This document shows positions 1 through 11,889 of a stretch of DNA of 64,000 nt, piece by piece. The translations under genes were made by a program, and so were the position numbers. Origin of the DNA: Helichrysum umbraculigerum (taxonomy: Eukaryota > Streptophyta > Magnoliopsida > Asterales > Asteraceae); the NCBI GenBank assembly GCA_949592205.1, contig CATIUR010000001.1, forward strand, positions 332,946,250 to 333,010,249, written 5' to 3'. The notes below the pieces were generated by a model. It was given only the letters and a program-made list of their open reading frames with translations, did not search any database and was not told the DNA's origin. Every line of letters begins with the position of its first letter. The first letter of the stretch is position 1.

Positions 1-51
1 TGTTATCTTGAGTCTACAAAGTCGAATATGTACTACTCCGTATATAATATA

Positions 52-937
52 TGGGTAGGGTTCAAATGAGAATAGGAATTTGTGTGAGAATGAGGGAACC
101 AATGATATCAAGCCATGTGTACAAAGAGAATGTTTCACATGTACAAAACCCATTTACCACCAACATCAATTATCTCACAAACGACAAATCGAAAAATTAT
201 GAAAATTGCACCATTAAATTCGTCGTTTTCTCCTCTTCGATTTGCCGTCCCTCAAGACATACTTTCGAAAAGTTTTTTTTTTTCATTTTTTTGGTGGGTT
301 TCACATTTACTAACACATGTGTTAAAGTGTTGCGTTTAGGGTTTATGGTTTGGGGTTTAGGGGTTAGGGTTTAGGGTTTAGGGGTTAGGGTTTAGGGTTT
401 AGGGTTTGAGATTTGGGGTTTCTCCTCAAAACCCCAAACCTCAAACCCTAAACACTAAACCCTAACCCCTAAACCCCAAACCCTAACCCCTAAAAGCTTT
501 ACAAAACGCTAAACCCTAAATCTTTCTAAACCCTAAACCTTGAACCCCTTCTAAACCCTAAACCCTTGTAAACCCTAAATCATAAACCCTACTAAACCCT
601 AAACCTAACCCTAAACCCTAACCTTAACCACAAATTAAATGTACAACTAATCACTAACACATGTGTTACTAATTTGTGAAACCCACCAAAAAATGAGAAA
701 AAAAAAAGTTATCAAAAGTATGCCTTGAGGGACGGCAAATCGAAGAGGAGAAAACGCTGAATTTTATGGTGCAATTTTCATGATTTTTCGACTTACCGTT
801 TGTGAGATATTTTATTTTTAAAAATGTGGAGGAGAGATAATAAAGTGTGGAGGAGAGAGAATAAAGTGACACATGGCAGAAATCTGTTGGTTCCCTCATT
901 CTTACTCAAAATTGGTGTACTCATTTGAACCTTACTC
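52..937. mobile_element. Mutator-like MITE (foldback) with 9-bp TSD
   Basis: The two ends are long inverted repeats of roughly 280-300 bp. The left end reads GGGTAGGGTTCAAATGAG and the reverse complement of the right end reads GAGTAAGGTTCAAATGAG. A perfect 9-bp direct repeat, TATAATATA, flanks it at 43-51 and 938-946, which is typical of Mutator-superfamily insertions. No transposase is visible. The centre is telomere-like repeat. It lies in an intron of the K+ channel gene and ends about 35 bp before the splice acceptor at 971-972. A related element sits at 48920-49402. Confidence 0.85.
330..640. repeat. Interstitial telomere-like repeats, TTTAGGG then CCCTAAA
   Basis: Degenerate copies of the plant telomere unit TTTAGGG run to about 410. 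From about 425 to 640 the strand switches to CCCTAAA. The block is the core of the foldback element at 52-937, not a chromosome end, because single-copy gene sequence continues on the right. Confidence 0.85.
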
Positions 938-972
938 TATAATATAACATTGTTTATGTTGTGTATGTGCAG

Positions 973-1824
973 ATGGGGTAACACTCCGTTTGATGAAGCA
1001 AGATTATTACCAGGAAACAAGTTATTAATCAAACTGTTGGAAGAAGCAAATATTTTTGGGTTGTCCGAATTCCCATCATCTTCTCAAGAACCAACAGGTA
1101 AATATTCAAATGTTCTTGACTACTAATTCCAAATTAATCATCTTATTTGCTTAAATTAAATGCCAAAATGTAACCATAGGTATCAGTTTGGTCAAACTTA
1201 AGCATTTGGTTTTGGTCAATTATTTTTTTTGTAATATGAACCTAGATTGTCATTGACAACTACACAATCAAACGGTGTTTTACAGTTTTCAAATTGTGCA
1301 CTAATTAATAAGATGAAAATTTAAGATAGTCAATCCAAGATTGTGTTTAAATCTTTAACTCACTAAAGTCAAAACACTTCATGAAACTTGTTTTTCTGCA
1401 CACATTAAAAAATATTAGTGTTTAATTTGGTTTTGAAATTTAGGAACTTTTTCAATCTCATCATATTTTCGGCAAGAAACAATCAATAGGCATATTAGCA
1501 TCTTTCTCGTCCTTGTTCGAGTCTTAATTTGAAAACAACCTAACTAACAATGAACTTATTTGGCGTTTAGTGACAAATAAAATACCACGGAAGAAATGTA
1601 CTGTATACCCATTTCAGCCATGGGAACCAGAAGATCAAAACAAGTATGGAGTTGTATTATGGGTTGCAGACACCATTAACGAGCTCATGGAAACAGCAGC
1701 ACAACATCTGAAGCTGGACCTTCTCCTGACTTCTTGTATCGTAACAGAAGATGCAGGTAAACGTGTTGATGTGGATATGATTAGTGATGGACAAAAACTC
1801 TACTTAATCACTACTCAAATGTGA
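973..1824 (+). CDS. Shaker-type K+ channel, C-terminal exons (SKOR/GORK-like), 5' part outside window
   Basis: Two terminal exons are visible, 973-1097 and 1571-1824 with a TGA stop. The first follows a TGTGCAG acceptor and gives an ankyrin-repeat end (WGNTPFDEARLLPGNK, then LIKLLEEA). The second gives a KHA domain (KKCTVYPFQPWEPEDQ, then VVLWVADTINEL, then DVDMISDGQKLYLIT). A phase-1 junction joins them, creating a Val codon across the splice. Known for the family: plant voltage-gated K+ channels have six membrane segments, a cyclic-nucleotide-binding-like domain, ankyrin repeats and a C-terminal KHA domain involved in tetramer clustering at the plasma membrane. The RWGNTP...GNK..IKLLE linker and the KHA sequence resemble the SKOR/GORK outward rectifiers most, but AKT-type channels share this layout, so the subgroup is inferred. 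The channel core would lie upstream of position 1. Confidence 0.85.
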
Positions 1825-2278
1825 TTTTTGTATCGTTTTCACCATGTCATGTTGCGAATTTTGCGATTGCTGCCATACAACTTGATACAAGTTTTTGAAA
1901 GATTATGTGCTTAATATTAACATAAATAAATATCAAATCCAGCTTCACATGAACACCGCAGGGTCACACCGATGAGTACAACCGAACAAGTAGTGTGATA
2001 CTATAAAAAGATATTTGATATCATTCATTTAGTTGAAATGAATTAGTTGGTCGAACACAATTAGAATTTTTATTAATATAAATAATTAGTGTAATTATTT
2101 ATTTAATAAAAGGATTTATTTATAATTAAATCTCTCTTATCTTGTATAAGAAAGCCTTAATTAACTAATCACCTTTTAAATCACCCCTTAAGAGTTAATC
2201 CCAACCTTACATTGAACTAGCCCATCTAATCTCAGCCTTTGATTGTGATTACCAAAATGATTTATTAATCAGAAACTT

Positions 2279-2640
2279 TTGCGACTTATTTTTTTCCAAA
2301 TCTACCCTCTAAACCACGACCCGTCTCTTCCCTTTATTTCAAACATATCGATCAATCTCCAATCTCCAACACCCGCACAACATAGCAATCCACCAATCCT
2401 CAACCACATAAACCAATCGATTCAATACCCAATTGAATTAATCTATCTTACCCGCATCAACCAAGTTATCAATTTCTTCATCATCAAGAACCCTAAAAAA
2501 ATCACCCCTCATGATCAGATGAGTGCGGCGGGATTTGGTCAAGGAATTTCCGAGCAACTGCAGCGTCGGGCGACGGAGGTGGCGGCGGACGATCGTACTC
2601 ACCGGCAACTGGAGTAGGAAGATGCTTAACAAACTTTTTA
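2279..2640. other. 5'-UTR/first-exon-like segment inside the Helitron (possible captured gene fragment)
   Basis: A C-rich, UTR-like stretch leads to a GC-rich patch at about 2519-2617. On the plus strand this reads as 32 codons starting MSAAGFGQGISEQLQ and then stops. The base composition contrasts sharply with the AT-rich surroundings, as expected for a captured promoter plus first exon. I do not recognise the protein. The minus strand of the same patch has a plausible splice donor (GGTGAGTACG), so orientation is uncertain. It is probably not a working gene. Confidence 0.35.
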
Positions 2641-2929
2641 GGCAATTTGTGGAGCACGGGTACTTTTCTCTCCGTTCATGTAGGGTTTGTAAAGCATAAA
2701 TACCGAATTCAATTCCGAATTTCATTACACAATCGAATTTCAAGTTATATAGATAATGAATTTTATTATTTATTGTGATGTATAAAAATATAAGGCGTAA
2801 TTTGTACGCTAACTTGAGGAATCTGTTACATATAAAAAGAAGATGATAATGTTTATGGATTTGAATTGTTGTCATACTTGGATTTTGATTGGATTAAATT
2901 CGAAATGGAGTTTTTGTGAAGAAGTGATA

Positions 2930-3070
2930 CACTGACAGTGCAGTCTATATTCATTACGATATATGCTAATAGATTGATTTTTCATTACGATATATGCTAC
3001 AGTGCAGTCTATGATAATGCTATAGATTGAATATGTAACCGTTTTTACATTATCATAAGTTGCAAAAAGA
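2930..3070 (+). repeat. Partial diverged copy of the 873-bp repeat unit
   Basis: This stretch, centred on GTGCAGTCTATGATAATGC and ATTGAATATGTAACCG, matches the start of the tandem unit near 3720-3800 and 4593-4675. It is more diverged than the two full copies. It shows that the Helitron interior grew by repeated duplication. Confidence 0.65.
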
Positions 3071-3665
3071 CTATGACACCCTTTGTTTTTTGGTTGTATC
3101 ATGACACAAATTTCATAACACAAAAGGTACATACATTGATTGCTTATACAATTGATTCATTTGCTGATACTGGTAGTCTCTGCAACTAATTTCCTGTTAT
3201 ACAATAGAGCCGTAGAGGGATGCTTGATGTTTCTGTGAATTTAGAATTTAAGCACATCCAGTACAACGTGAGAAATGGATGACAGGTATTTCTGCTTTCT
3301 ATAATCTCATTTTATTATCGTTTCCTTTATTATGCAATCTGTGTTCTACTTATTGTCTTGTGAAAATAGGTGGAGTCTAGAGTTTCAAGGTGTGTACATG
3401 AGAATTAAGATGATAAGATCAACAATCAGAACGAGGATCGTGTAGCTGCTGAAACTATGTAAGTAGCCGTTCTGTGGTAAGGGATAGTAATAAGTTATAG
3501 ATATTGTAGTGACAATCGGTTAATGCTGGTAACTCTATAGAACATTAGGAGGTTGTGTGTTTAGTAACTATAGACTGCTGAGACTTTAACTTTACCAATG
3601 TGTTCAAGCAACATGACATGTTCCCTTTTAGCCAATATTTTTAATTTGACCCATTTGAAATAAGG

Positions 3666-5391
3666 CATAACCCGAGTCATCTTCATTAGCAGTAAATGGG
3701 TCAGATTTGCCACCTCTATTATATTCGTTACGATATAGCTAATAGTGCAGTCTATGATAATGCTATAGATTGAATACGTAACCGCTTTCACATTATCATA
3801 GGCTGCATCAATGTGATTTGCGTGTCAAAAGCTATTTATGCTACTAGGAGAATCGTATGAGGTCATGATTACTAATTAATGTTTGAAATTTATGCTGGTA
3901 GTTGTCTTTGGTAGATGACATGATGGTTCAGCAACTAGACTATCTAAGCTAACCTGTTCTGTGATGACATCACAACTAAGATTGCGGGTCAGTTAATATA
4001 TCTAGGATGCATCTCACGACTCACATGAGTCTTTGTTGTACTGAAAGGCTATCCACAACCCTCATACGATTACAAGTTGTAGATTTCTGATTGCCAGGTC
4101 CCTTGATGCCTAGCTATCCATTATTTATGCAACAACCTTGACCTTTGTATAAAGTCCAATAATCATCATATATACATATAAGGCTTTTCTGTAAGGAAAA
4201 CCCCGTATACCTCACACCAATATCCCTAATTCAAAAATGGTCACATTTATGCCGTTTGTTGTTCCTGATATACTCTCTAAAGGAATTTAACCTCTTTTAC
4301 TTATCATTGACACTCCTTGTCTTTAAGCTTTTATGATTTCAGTGGTGGATGCTTGGGCGAGTTAACATATATTTTGCTTCAGAGATATACAACCATCAGG
4401 GAAATTACTCTATGTCCAAGAAATATTTCAAGATATGGCAGGCAATCATATGGGTCACCGGGTATTACATTTGGAAGAATAGATATAAAAAGGTTTTTGG
4501 GTCAAAGCATCTTCGTGTACAGGTACTCTATGTCAAAGCATAATCCGAGTCATCTTCATTAGCAGTAAATGGGTCAGATTTGCCACCTCTATTATATTCG
4601 TTACGATATAGCTAATAGTGCAGTCTATGATAATGCTATAGATTGAATACGTAACCGCTTTCACATTATCATAGGCTGCATCAATGTGATTTGCGTGTCA
4701 AAAGCTATTTATGCTACTAGGAGAATCGTATGAGGTCATGATTACTAATTAATGTTTGAAATTTATGCTGGTAGTTGTCTTTGGTAGATGACATGATGGT
4801 TCAACAGCTAGACTATCTAGGCTAACTTGTTCTGTGATGACATCACAACTAAGATTGCGGGTCACTTAATATATCTAGGATGCATCTCATGACTCACATG
4901 AGTCTTTGTTGTACTGAAAGGCTATCCACAACCCTTTGCGTGGACAAGTTGTAGATTTCTGATTGCCAGGTCCCTTGATGCCTAGCTATCCATTATTTAT
5001 GCAACAACCTTGACCTTTGTATAAAGTCCAATAATCATATTATATACATATAAGGCTTTTCTGTAAGGAAAACCCCGTATACCCCACACCAATATTCCTA
5101 ATTCAAAAATGGTCACATTTATGCCGTTTGTTGTTCCTGATATACTCTCTAAAGGAATTTAACCTCTTTTACTTATCATTGACACTCCTGGTCTTTAAGC
5201 TTTTATGATTTCAGTGGTGGATGCTTGGGCGAGTTAACATATATTCTGCTTCAGAGATATACAACCATCAGGGAAATTACTCTATGTCCAAAAATATTTC
5301 AAGATATGGCAGGCAATCATATGGGTCACCGGGTATTACATTTGGAAGAATAGATATAAAAAGGTTTTTGGGTCAAAGCATCTTAGTGTAC
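3666..5391 (+). repeat. Two-copy tandem duplication, 873-bp period
   Basis: The copies run about 3666-4538 and 4539-5391. The shared phrase CGAGTCATCTTCATTAGCAG starts at 3673 and again at 4546. The copies are nearly identical by eye, with scattered substitutions and small indels, so the duplication is recent. Weak open frames inside them (for example 4317-4562 and 5221-5415) are duplicated with the DNA and show no known domain. Confidence 0.85.
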
Positions 5392-5782
5392 TACTTTTCC
5401 ATGAAATACAAGTGAGAGGTTATGAATGGATTATCAGAAGGATCTCCAAAGATCGATTTCATGGTAATAGTGGATTACTGATCCAAGGAACTGTTTATCT
5501 GTAGACGAAAGTTAATTTCATGTTTAATGGCTTAGGCGTGCATGGAAACTACTAATATGAGGAATTCATGAGTAATCGGGTGTGCAGCAGGAAATTGTTT
5601 AATTAGTGGAATAGAGCTTAATCTTTTAATGTGTGGTGATGATCTGGAAATGTAGTGCTTAAGTTACTTGCAGGTCAGAATTGAATATAAATGTTGATGG
5701 TGTCGTCATTCATCTTTATTGAGTTTTTATACCCCTTTATCTATATTGCCCAATTTGATGATAAATGGGTACAACAAGAGTA

Positions 5783-6065
5783 TATGTTAGAATGGATTTT
5801 TGCAAGTATTATCTATGTGTATCAATATTCCGTTGCCAAACCTATTGCCACGATCATATTTCTAACATTGGCTTACCCCATTTCTAGCATCAACCCGTGA
5901 TTGTCATATAGAATAGTCTATTAATCTTAAAATTTTTGGCCCCCACCCTTCATACCAATAATATGCTAGAATTTTTGGTACAATATATCAGTAACATTGT
6001 TGACATTATATGTTAGAATGGATTTTTTGCGAGTATTCTGTATGTGTATCATTATTCTGTTGCCA
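5783..6065 (+). repeat. Short dispersed duplication inside the Helitron
   Basis: A segment of about 55 bp beginning ATGTTAGAATGGATTTTT occurs at about 5784 and again at about 6009, with modest divergence. Both copies continue into similar TATGTGTATCA-TATTC-GTTGCC sequence. Confidence 0.6.
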
Positions 6066-6299
6066 ATTTATTAATTGTAAATTTTTTTACCCCCATTTTT
6101 CCAAACACGCCCTCAATGTTCATCCCTCAGTATTCTTATGTCTATCTGCAAGCAGTATAACTTGAGTGTTAAATTTTTGTATAATTGGTGAAAATATATA
6201 TAGAATTTATTATACGTATATTAAGAACAATTGTTTTTGTTTTTTTTGTTTTTGCAATTTCATGGATTTATGCTCTAAAAATGATAACCTCCTATGTCA

Positions 6300-9200
6300 A
6301 TTTGTGCAGATATGTAGCTCAGGGGAAGGCAACACTGTCATTAGACCCTTCACTTCAATTACTATTGGTCAAACAATGGACTCATCGTAGGTGTGTAAAC
6401 TGATGATGTATATAGTCATTTTGTTTGTATGCATTGTCCATATAAATTTTGGAGTATTACCAGAATGAATTTGTACGAGGAGGGTAACGTGCATTTTACA
6501 CAGTTGAAATATGTCATGGAGTGCTGCAGTATATAACATTTAAATCATTTGTTGTGTCCTTATATTCTGATTGTAAATCTTTAGGTATGCAGCTCGGGGG
6601 AATACGATAATGCATCCACTAATACTATGCCGATCTACACCATGAGCTAGAGCAAGGTAACCTTCTCTGCCCATTTTGACACCTTAATTGGTCGGGTCAT
6701 TTTCTGTTAATGTTTTTGGAAGGGAATGATACACTACGATTTTTAACATGTATTTTGTGTATTTGCAAGTGACTTAATTGTCACCAAATGGAGGCAACAT
6801 ACTACACCATTAACTATGCAAAAAAGACAGTTCCTTTTCAAAACGCGTTTCAAAATTGATCATGTATATCTGCAGGTATTAATATCAGTTGGCTATGAAT
6901 GGGTATACCAATACCAATTGTATAATACAAAGCTTTATGCATATTGGACTCTATATACTCTGTCTCCAACTCATTTAGTTGGATAACTTGGATCACGAAA
7001 CGGACTTAGATTGACTTATTAAAAATCATTGACCTATATCATATTATTTGTTTATATGACCCATTGCCAACCCATGTTTAACTACCTATTTTTGCATTGA
7101 AGTTTGAAGTTATTCATAATTTTCTGCTTGCTGCTGACATTAATGCTATTTTCTTGTGATCATCAATGAGAGCCATTGATTGACTATCGATTTATGTCAC
7201 AAAGAATGTTAGAATGATATCATTGGCAAAGAAGCCATTGACAATGTTGTCAAAGATACAAAGGACACCATCCTTCTCGCAGTTCAACATCAAAAAGGTT
7301 CTCCCTTTTCTTCGTTTGTGTGTATTTAGTAGATCTTATAATTTATTTAACTTGAGTTAATATCATTTATTCAAGGTAACATCTCAATATTTCTGTCTTT
7401 TTTTTTAACTTTGAGTGTGGTATTCATTATGTTAAAGCCACATTTTTTGGTCTACTGACAATTAACTTGACTATTCATCATTATGATTCTACTTTGCTTG
7501 TGTTGAGTGTTGACAGTCTTTGGAACTGGCTCATGTGTATATAACTATATCAGAATGAAGTTTTAGCGTAATTCTCATTTTGCATTTGTTTATTAATTAC
7601 TTTGATATTGAATTATATCGTTGTTTATAACTAATCAGAATATTGAAGTTATGGCTAATGTTGTAGTGTCTCTGAGATACTCTTGAGTATGGAAACTTTC
7701 TATATTATCAGTTTTATGTTGTCGGTTTAGGTATATTCGAAAATGACATGATCTTGGCCAATGATATGTGCACCATACCCATATTTCATGGTCAAGCCCA
7801 AGCTAGGTTTATTGTCAGAGTGAGGGTATGCTCACTTAGACTAAACAAGTTGCTGAATATAGATCTTATAATATTTAGGATTGGGGTATATATGCTCTTG
7901 AGAGACGATATACACATATTCATGTACAAGGAGACTCTAATAGCGTTTGTGTGCAGGTATCGGTTCAAAAGGATGTGTATATTTATCACTCTACTAAGTT
8001 TGTAAATGAATCAATGTAGATCAAGGAAGGCAGCTGAGTCACTCGTGTAAGAGGTCAATTAGAACCCACATGGAAATCTGTATCCTTGGGGTAAAATAAG
8101 CTTTGGAGAAATTCTTTTTGTTTATTTAATATTCTAATTGGATCATTGTCTAATGTTTAAATGTGGATCCCTATATAAGTTTACCGAGACTATACATTGA
8201 GGTGATATTTATAACATGTCCCTTGAAACGTATGTGGGGCAGATCACTTAAGGAGTTACTGTATATCAAAGTCGGCTAAAGGTGACACCAAATTCAGTAA
8301 TCTTGAGAAGCGATAAACGAGCTGAAAGATGACAGAGGTATCATTTATAGAATGCATGAGAAACTATATGATTTGTTTTACAACACATTAAGGAAATTAA
8401 TATACTTTGATATAGTTCTTTAAGAACTTGGAGGAAAAATTAAATGCTAGAGAGGCAGGAAGAACTCGATCTTAATACAAAATCACATGTAAGACTCTAA
8501 TTTATCATGCATTATTGGTATTATTTTGCTATTATATATCTTTGCTTTAGCAAACCAACTGATTACTACCGGCTCTACATAGGAAGCAAAGGATGCCGAG
8601 ACAGAAAAGCTTAGGCAGAACCTAACTTTCACAGTAAAACGAATATCAGGTTTTTTAATGTTATTAAATGGCACTTCAGATATGGTTAGCATCTCTAATT
8701 CTACTTGGTTCTCACATTCATCTCTTTCTGTACATTGTTGGGTGAGAACATTAAAGTATTTCGATTTTTAAAGGATGGAACAAAACCGTTTCGGGACACT
8801 TTCCATAAACAGTTTTTTTGTACATTCATTTTGGCTAACTGGATTATATATATTATATATATATATATATACATACATTCCTTTTGGCTGATTGGATTAG
8901 TGATTATGGTTCATGGATTGACCCAATTACCGTGGACATGGGAATGGATAAGTGAGATGATTTTAATGTGTATTGGTGCCACTTCAACATATTCCTGTTT
9001 TAATCCATTACCTAACCTGCCTTTATAGCCGCCTCTAATTAGTTGAAGTTTAAAGATTATTGTAGTGAAGGTATTATGATCATCTAAAGTTAATATATAC
9101 GTCCATTGAATTCACAGGTTTTGATACTTTACAAGTAAAAAGGGAAATATGTGTTTCTACATGTGTTCGAGTACACAACTGCATTTGATATCTGGTCAGT

Positions 9201-10375
9201 CGATTGTGTTCTAGCTCAACTGCTACTTGGACAAATTCTTTGCATAATAGAATCTTTGTAGCTATTAGATATAAGTTTGTGATTTTTAAATACTCCTTTA
9301 TGCAATTTTGTGCAGGTGAGTGTGGAATCGATCAGCTTGTAGAGATCATCAGGGTAAGTTCATGCGCATCTCGTGATATGCATATGAAATTCCAATTTAT
9401 AGTCCTGTAATATTGGTGTCGTTTATTCTTTGTACATATGTGTCTTGCATTATTGATGTACGTCCTTGATGTACTAACTTGTGAAGAACTTAAATGCATG
9501 AACCCAAACTCCCAAACTACACATAGTTTAAGTTCCCACAAATTAAGGCTCACGCCTGGCATTGTGTCATTAATCTTCAAATTAGTGATGATAATTATGT
9601 ATATAGCTGTCTAACACACTATAATGTGAAAAGATTATTCGCAAGCTTGAGTTGCACAGCTCTAGCTGCTTGCCACCATCTCTTACGTCTTCACATTATT
9701 AGCATTGTTAGTGTTTTATATCCATTTTGGTGATGTTTCTTAAATTTGTCGGGTTTCCTTTTAACTTGCATGTATTTACTTACTGCCCGAATTGTTATGA
9801 TTAGCAACTTGTACAACGTTCGATAATAGATAGAGATGGCAAAATAAATGGGTCAAGCTGGTTGGGTAATGGTTTTAGTCAAAATGGTCATATTTATACT
9901 GGTTGAGACGGGTCAAGTTGGGTCGTCCTTCACTTTTCTCCAAGTAGAAAAAATTGAATTTAGTTCTTTATAGATTATTAGAAACTTGCACTATTTCAAT
10001 AATGATCTTTCTTTTCTTTGAATAAAATGTCACATGAGGTTTTATGCATTTCTCAATGTGGCTTGTGACCAGTTTAGTAACCTTTTCTTATTGAATCAAC
10101 TCTTTGAGTGGTAAAATGACTAAAGATGAATTGATTGCAAGCCCTCTTTATAATCAGATGAGCTGTACATCCTTTAATAATGTATGTATACTGTTGTAGG
10201 GTGCCCCCGAGAATTGATGAGATCTCATGGTATAGTTGTCAGGCTTCACGCTCAAGATGGCATGGGAGAATTGAAGTCAGGCTGCTTTAGCATTTGGTGC
10301 TTAAAGGATTTCTGCTTTTGGGCGTGTCAGATGGTGAAGGCTTGTAATCGGAAAATATGGCCAATTGAATTGTAA
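6300..10375. other. Helitron interior with scattered exon-like fragments, no intact gene
   Basis: Several short stretches follow intron-like TTTGTGCAG or TGCAG acceptors, for example near 6310, 7960, 9315 and 10200. One patch at about 7230-7300 reads AIDNVVKDTKDTILLAVQHQ in one frame. None extends into a recognisable protein and all are broken by stops. They look like remnants of one or more captured host genes, but I cannot identify a parent. A TA-rich dinucleotide run lies at about 8845-8872. Confidence 0.3.
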
Positions 10376-10936
10376 TTATGGTGGCATCTGTATCTTTCGA
10401 AAAAGTATTACAAATAGAAAAATCTTAATGGGCGTGATTAGATCACTTCGTATTCAATGATTCTACTTATTTTTTGAATTTGAAATTGATTTTGCTTTCT
10501 TGCATCAAGCGTCCAATAAGTTGTTTCCATATCTTACACAACAATGGACTTCAATGCTTTTGATCTTTCATTTATTGTTTTTTAGGGGTCGTATAAGAGT
10601 TTAAAAATGGTTATACTTATTATATCAAGAATTTGAAAGTGATAAACAAGCAGATCAAGTTCAACTGGATTCAATACGTTGTACTATATCAACCTTACAA
10701 GTATGTAAATTTATAAATTATATTGATTATATAAAACAAACTTTAAAGTAAAATCATGTGATAGCCCGCGAGTACGCGGGTTATCATCTAGTTTATAAAT
10801 AAATTAACTAGTTTAATTATTATTAAACTACGAGGTTCTAATTGTAAATTGATAAGTTTGGGTTAAAGTTTAATTGGTTATTAAACTAAAGAGTTTATAG
10901 TGTAAATACTAACTTGTTCAACAAGTTGGTTTAACC

Positions 10937-10944
10937 TATAAATA
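10937..10944 (+). promoter_or_regulatory. TATA box of the split LTR
   Basis: TATAAATA lies in the 3' part of the LTR, about 530 bp before the LTR end. A pyrimidine-rich stretch (10990-11020) follows, consistent with a U3/R transcription start. The Helitron lies upstream of it, so the U3 region is now split. Confidence 0.5.
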
Positions 10945-11474
10945 GGAGGCTAGGGGTTTCATTTGTGAGTTGCTTAATACCCTAACAAATTCTCTCCTCC
11001 TCTCCTTCTCTTCCCATCGTCGATCGACTCCAAGGAGTCCAAGCCGAATTCGGCCAACCCCTATTGGGGTTTGCGAGTTCGCGATTTGATCGTGTTCTTG
11101 GTTTGGACGTTGAGTACACACTTAGGATACTACCGTCCGTTCAACCGTGGATCAAAGGTGGATACCTAACGTATCCACGTAGTAGCCGAATTCAAGAAAG
11201 AAGAAAGGAAGATCAAGATAAGTCCACTCGTACTTTGACAACGAGTAGAAGACTAGAGATCTTGCCGAACACTCAATGTAAGAATGCTCATTCTCATCTA
11301 TTAATTATGTGTAATTAATTGTCTCGCATATTTTATTATGAAAATTATAGATCTTGGCTAAAGGGTTTTATTTAATGTGATTAAATGTTTTTATGAGCTT
11401 CCGCGTATTAATTGTATTAAATTGTTAATAAATATTAAATTTTGTAACGTACAATTCTATTAAAAACCCTTCAG

Positions 11475-11487
11475 TAGTATCAGAGCC
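11475..11487 (+). other. Primer-binding site (tRNA-Met type)
   Basis: TAGTATCAGAGCC directly follows the LTR end at 11473. It differs at one position from the usual plant TGGTATCAGAGCC, complementary to the 3' end of initiator tRNA-Met. Confidence 0.75.
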
Positions 11488-11596
11488 ATATTAGTTTTCT
11501 AATATTTAATTTTTGTCAATTTTGTGTTCTACTGACGTCGTGGTACAAACTGAGTGTTCAATGTTGGGAAGTGGTCTTAAAATGATAAATCTTATA

Positions 11597-11868
11597 CTCC
11601 CTTCATCCCAAAATTATAGTCCATTATTCCTTTTACGGACGTCCCAAATTAATTGTCAACTTTCAAAAAATAGATAGGAAAGTTTGGTCGTGATTATCAT
11701 ATTACCCTTAATTGAAATTATTATTACAAACTTTTAAAGAATCAGTAATTAATTGGTTAAAGATAAAATTTTCATTTTACAAAAAGTAAGAAAAAGAAAT
11801 GTGAAATGATTATGCTTTATTAAACTGCTTATTTTTTTGTAGGGTGAAATTTATTTTGGGATGGGGAG
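11597..11868. mobile_element. Stowaway-type MITE (Tc1/mariner)
   Basis: The left terminus is CTCCCTTCATCCCAAAAT and the right terminus is the reverse complement of CTCCCCATCCCAAAATAA. TA dinucleotides flank both ends (11595-11596 and 11869-11870). The CTCCCTCCGTCCC-like terminus is the hallmark of plant Stowaway elements. It is 272 bp and non-coding, and lies just upstream of the eIF2B epsilon 5' UTR, so it may contribute promoter sequence. Confidence 0.85.
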
Positions 11869-11889
11869 TATGTTTCTATCGGGGAAAAA

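Larger units (their letters stand above)
2131..10791 (+). mobile_element. Non-autonomous Helitron, 8.66 kb
   Basis: The 5' end is TCTCTCTTATCTTG, preceded by A at 2130. The 3' end has a 6-bp GC hairpin, CCCGCG-AGTA-CGCGGG (10765-10780), then seven bases and CTAG (10788-10791), followed by T at 10792. This is the canonical Helitron layout: TC start, hairpin close to a CTRR end, insertion between A and T with no target duplication. Joining the flanks rebuilds a continuous AT-rich LTR, which independently supports the borders. I found no Rep/helicase coding sequence. The interior holds a large tandem duplication and short exon-like fragments. Confidence 0.8.
1950..11473 (+). mobile_element. Retrotransposon LTR (probably copia), split by a Helitron; only 5' LTR and PBS remain
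   Basis: The proposed LTR starts TGAACACCGCAGGG and ends AAAACCCTTCA, so the ends are TGAA and TTCA. It is directly followed by a tRNA-Met-type primer-binding site. The Helitron at 2131-10791 interrupts it; the remaining parts (1950-2130 and 10792-11473) total about 860 bp. No gag, pol or second LTR follows, so the element is truncated. The 3' edge is firm because of the PBS. The 5' edge rests on the TG...CA rule, because no second LTR or target duplication is available for comparison. It begins about 125 bp after the K+ channel stop codon. Confidence 0.6.

Noticed and set aside
330..640. True telomere or chromosome end
   Set aside because: The repeats are degenerate, switch strand in the middle, and lie inside an element with matched arms and a 9-bp target duplication.
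2438..2875. 145-aa minus-strand open frame as a gene
   Set aside because: It spans the reverse of a UTR-like stretch, has no recognisable domain, and lies inside a Helitron.
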